Assembly: GCA_031283745.1 (NCBI GenBank)
Contig: JAITBH010000084.1
Span: 1-6,012, forward strand
Reading direction: 5' to 3'
From: Candidatus Ectomicrobium neotermitis
Lineage (GTDB): Bacteria; Elusimicrobiota; Endomicrobiia; Endomicrobiales; Endomicrobiaceae
Length of the DNA stretch: 6,012 bases
In this document: positions 5,559 to 6,012 of the stretch, piece after piece
Position numbering within the stretch: position 1 is the first letter of the stretch
Layout: each line of letters begins with the position of its first letter
The notes under the pieces: generated by a model
Database searches by the model: none
What the model was told of the DNA's origin: nothing
Seen by the model: the letters and a program-made list of their open reading frames with translations, nothing else
Translations under genes and position numbers: made by a program

Positions 5559-6012
5559 TTATTTTGCGTATTTGATGACTTTTTCTGCGATATATTCTCT
5601 GTCGTCTTTACTTACCCACCAACCTACTGGAATGCAAAGATGAGTGTCGTTAAATTTCTGAGCATTAACCAAAGTAGTTTGAAATTCCTTAAACATCGAA
5701 TGAATATCGTTCCTTGCATGAACTTTAGACGACATTATGCCGTCTTGTGTAAGATTTTTCATCACTTCGTCGCGGTTGTTGAGATGTATCGTATAAAGCC
5801 AATAAGAACTTCTCCCATCTGGGTTTTCGGGGGCGGTAATTATCGCTGACTGCCCCTTAAAAGCCTCATTGTAAAACTTAGCATTGTCACGATGTTTAGA
5901 AAGAATATCCTCAACATGTTCAAAGTTTTTCGTTCCGATGATGGCACAAACATCGTTCATATGAAATTTATAACCCGCCTCAACAACATCCAGTTCGCAC
6001 CTTAAATCTATG
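5559..6012 (-). CDS. DegT/DnrJ/EryC1/StrS sugar aminotransferase, C-terminal part, cut by window edge
   Basis: Seen: 150 codons are open from the right edge to TAA at 5561-5559. The reading frame continues upstream of the ATG at 5960, so that Met is internal: it lies within VVEAGYKFHMNDVCAIIG, the block that follows the PLP-lysine region in this family. Later landmarks are GRSSYWLYTIHL, a KVHARNDIHSMFKEF loop and the end block LCIPVGWWVSKDDREYI. Family knowledge: these PLP enzymes aminate 3- or 4-keto nucleotide sugars, with glutamate as usual amino donor, in the cytoplasm. The catalytic Lys and PLP site are outside the window. The GYKFHMND block resembles 4-aminotransferases (ArnB/PseC/RfbE style) more than the GYNSRLDxIQAA block I recall for FdtB/QdtB-type 3-aminotransferases, so membership of the 3-amino pathway further down the operon is uncertain. 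Full family length is around 360-400 residues. Confidence 0.9.
   Translation of the reverse strand, partial: IDLRCELDVVEAGYKFHMNDVCAIIGTKNFEHVEDILSKHRDNAKFYNEAFKGQSAIITAPENPDGRSSYWLYTIHLNNRDEVMKNLTQDGIMSSKVHARNDIHSMFKEFQTTLVNAQKFNDTHLCIPVGWWVSKDDREYIAEKVIKYAK

Larger units (their letters stand above)
1..6012 (-). other. Segment of a single-direction glycan biosynthesis operon
   Basis: All eight genes run on the minus strand with junctions, in transcription order, of 17, 34, 11, -11, -4, 6 and 31 bases. None of these gaps holds a convincing promoter or a hairpin with a U-tract, so one polycistronic transcript starting beyond 6012 and ending before 1 is the simplest reading. The contents are nucleotide-sugar modification enzymes plus four putative transferases. 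No membrane transporter, polymerase or chain-length regulator is present here. Confidence 0.75.

Noticed and set aside
5169..5643. Overlapping plus-strand open frames opposite the upstream GT2 gene and the aminotransferase end
   Set aside because: They lie opposite well-supported minus-strand genes, show no recognisable domain, and run against the operon.
5958..5960. ATG as the start of the aminotransferase
   Set aside because: The frame stays open upstream to the window edge and encodes the conserved VVEAGYKFH block, so this Met is internal.

Overview
This is a fully coding, single-direction segment of a surface-polysaccharide (O-antigen, capsule or similar glycan) biosynthesis locus from a low-GC bacterium (mid-30s percent GC judged by eye). 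Eight genes all lie on the minus strand, so transcription runs from position 6012 towards 1. Intergenic gaps are at most 34 bases and two junctions overlap. TAA, TAG and TGA all serve as stops, so the standard bacterial code applies. AAGGA/GGAG-type ribosome binding sites precede most starts. The taxon cannot be fixed from this window. The gene content would suit a host- or gut-associated bacterium, Gram-negative or otherwise glycan-coated, but that is inference.

In transcription order the genes are: (1) the C-terminal half of a DegT/DnrJ/EryC1/StrS sugar aminotransferase, cut by the right edge (5559-6012); (2) an atypical family 2 glycosyltransferase (4687-5541); (3) a WbsX-family, GH99-like putative glycosyltransferase (3342-4652); (4) an extended-SDR nucleotide-sugar epimerase of UDP-glucuronate 4-epimerase type (2371-3330); (5) an FdtA/QdtA-type cupin sugar 3,4-ketoisomerase (1986-2381); (6) an FdtC/QdtC/WlbB-like left-handed beta-helix N-acetyltransferase (1534-1989); (7) a classical family 2 glycosyltransferase (610-1527); (8) a family 8 glycosyltransferase cut by the left edge (1-578).

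The genes split into precursor supply and assembly. The epimerase probably supplies a UDP-galacturonate-type donor. The ketoisomerase and acetyltransferase are two of the three dedicated steps towards a dTDP-3-acetamido-3,6-dideoxyhexose (Fuc3NAc or Qui3NAc). Two GT2 enzymes, one GT8 enzyme and the WbsX-like protein would build the repeat unit. RmlA/RmlB, a convincing FdtB/QdtB aminotransferase, and the flippase, polymerase or ABC exporter are not visible and would have to lie outside.

No promoter, operon-end terminator, RNA gene, mobile element or CRISPR array was seen. There is no gene-free stretch over 300 bases. The points most worth a second look are the unusual pair of residues at the stereochemistry-controlling positions of the ketoisomerase, the doubtful match between the aminotransferase and the 3-amino-sugar pathway, and a perfect inverted repeat with a downstream T-run inside the ketoisomerase gene. 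This looks like an ordinary, if mosaic, glycan locus; I found no clear evidence of a novel system.
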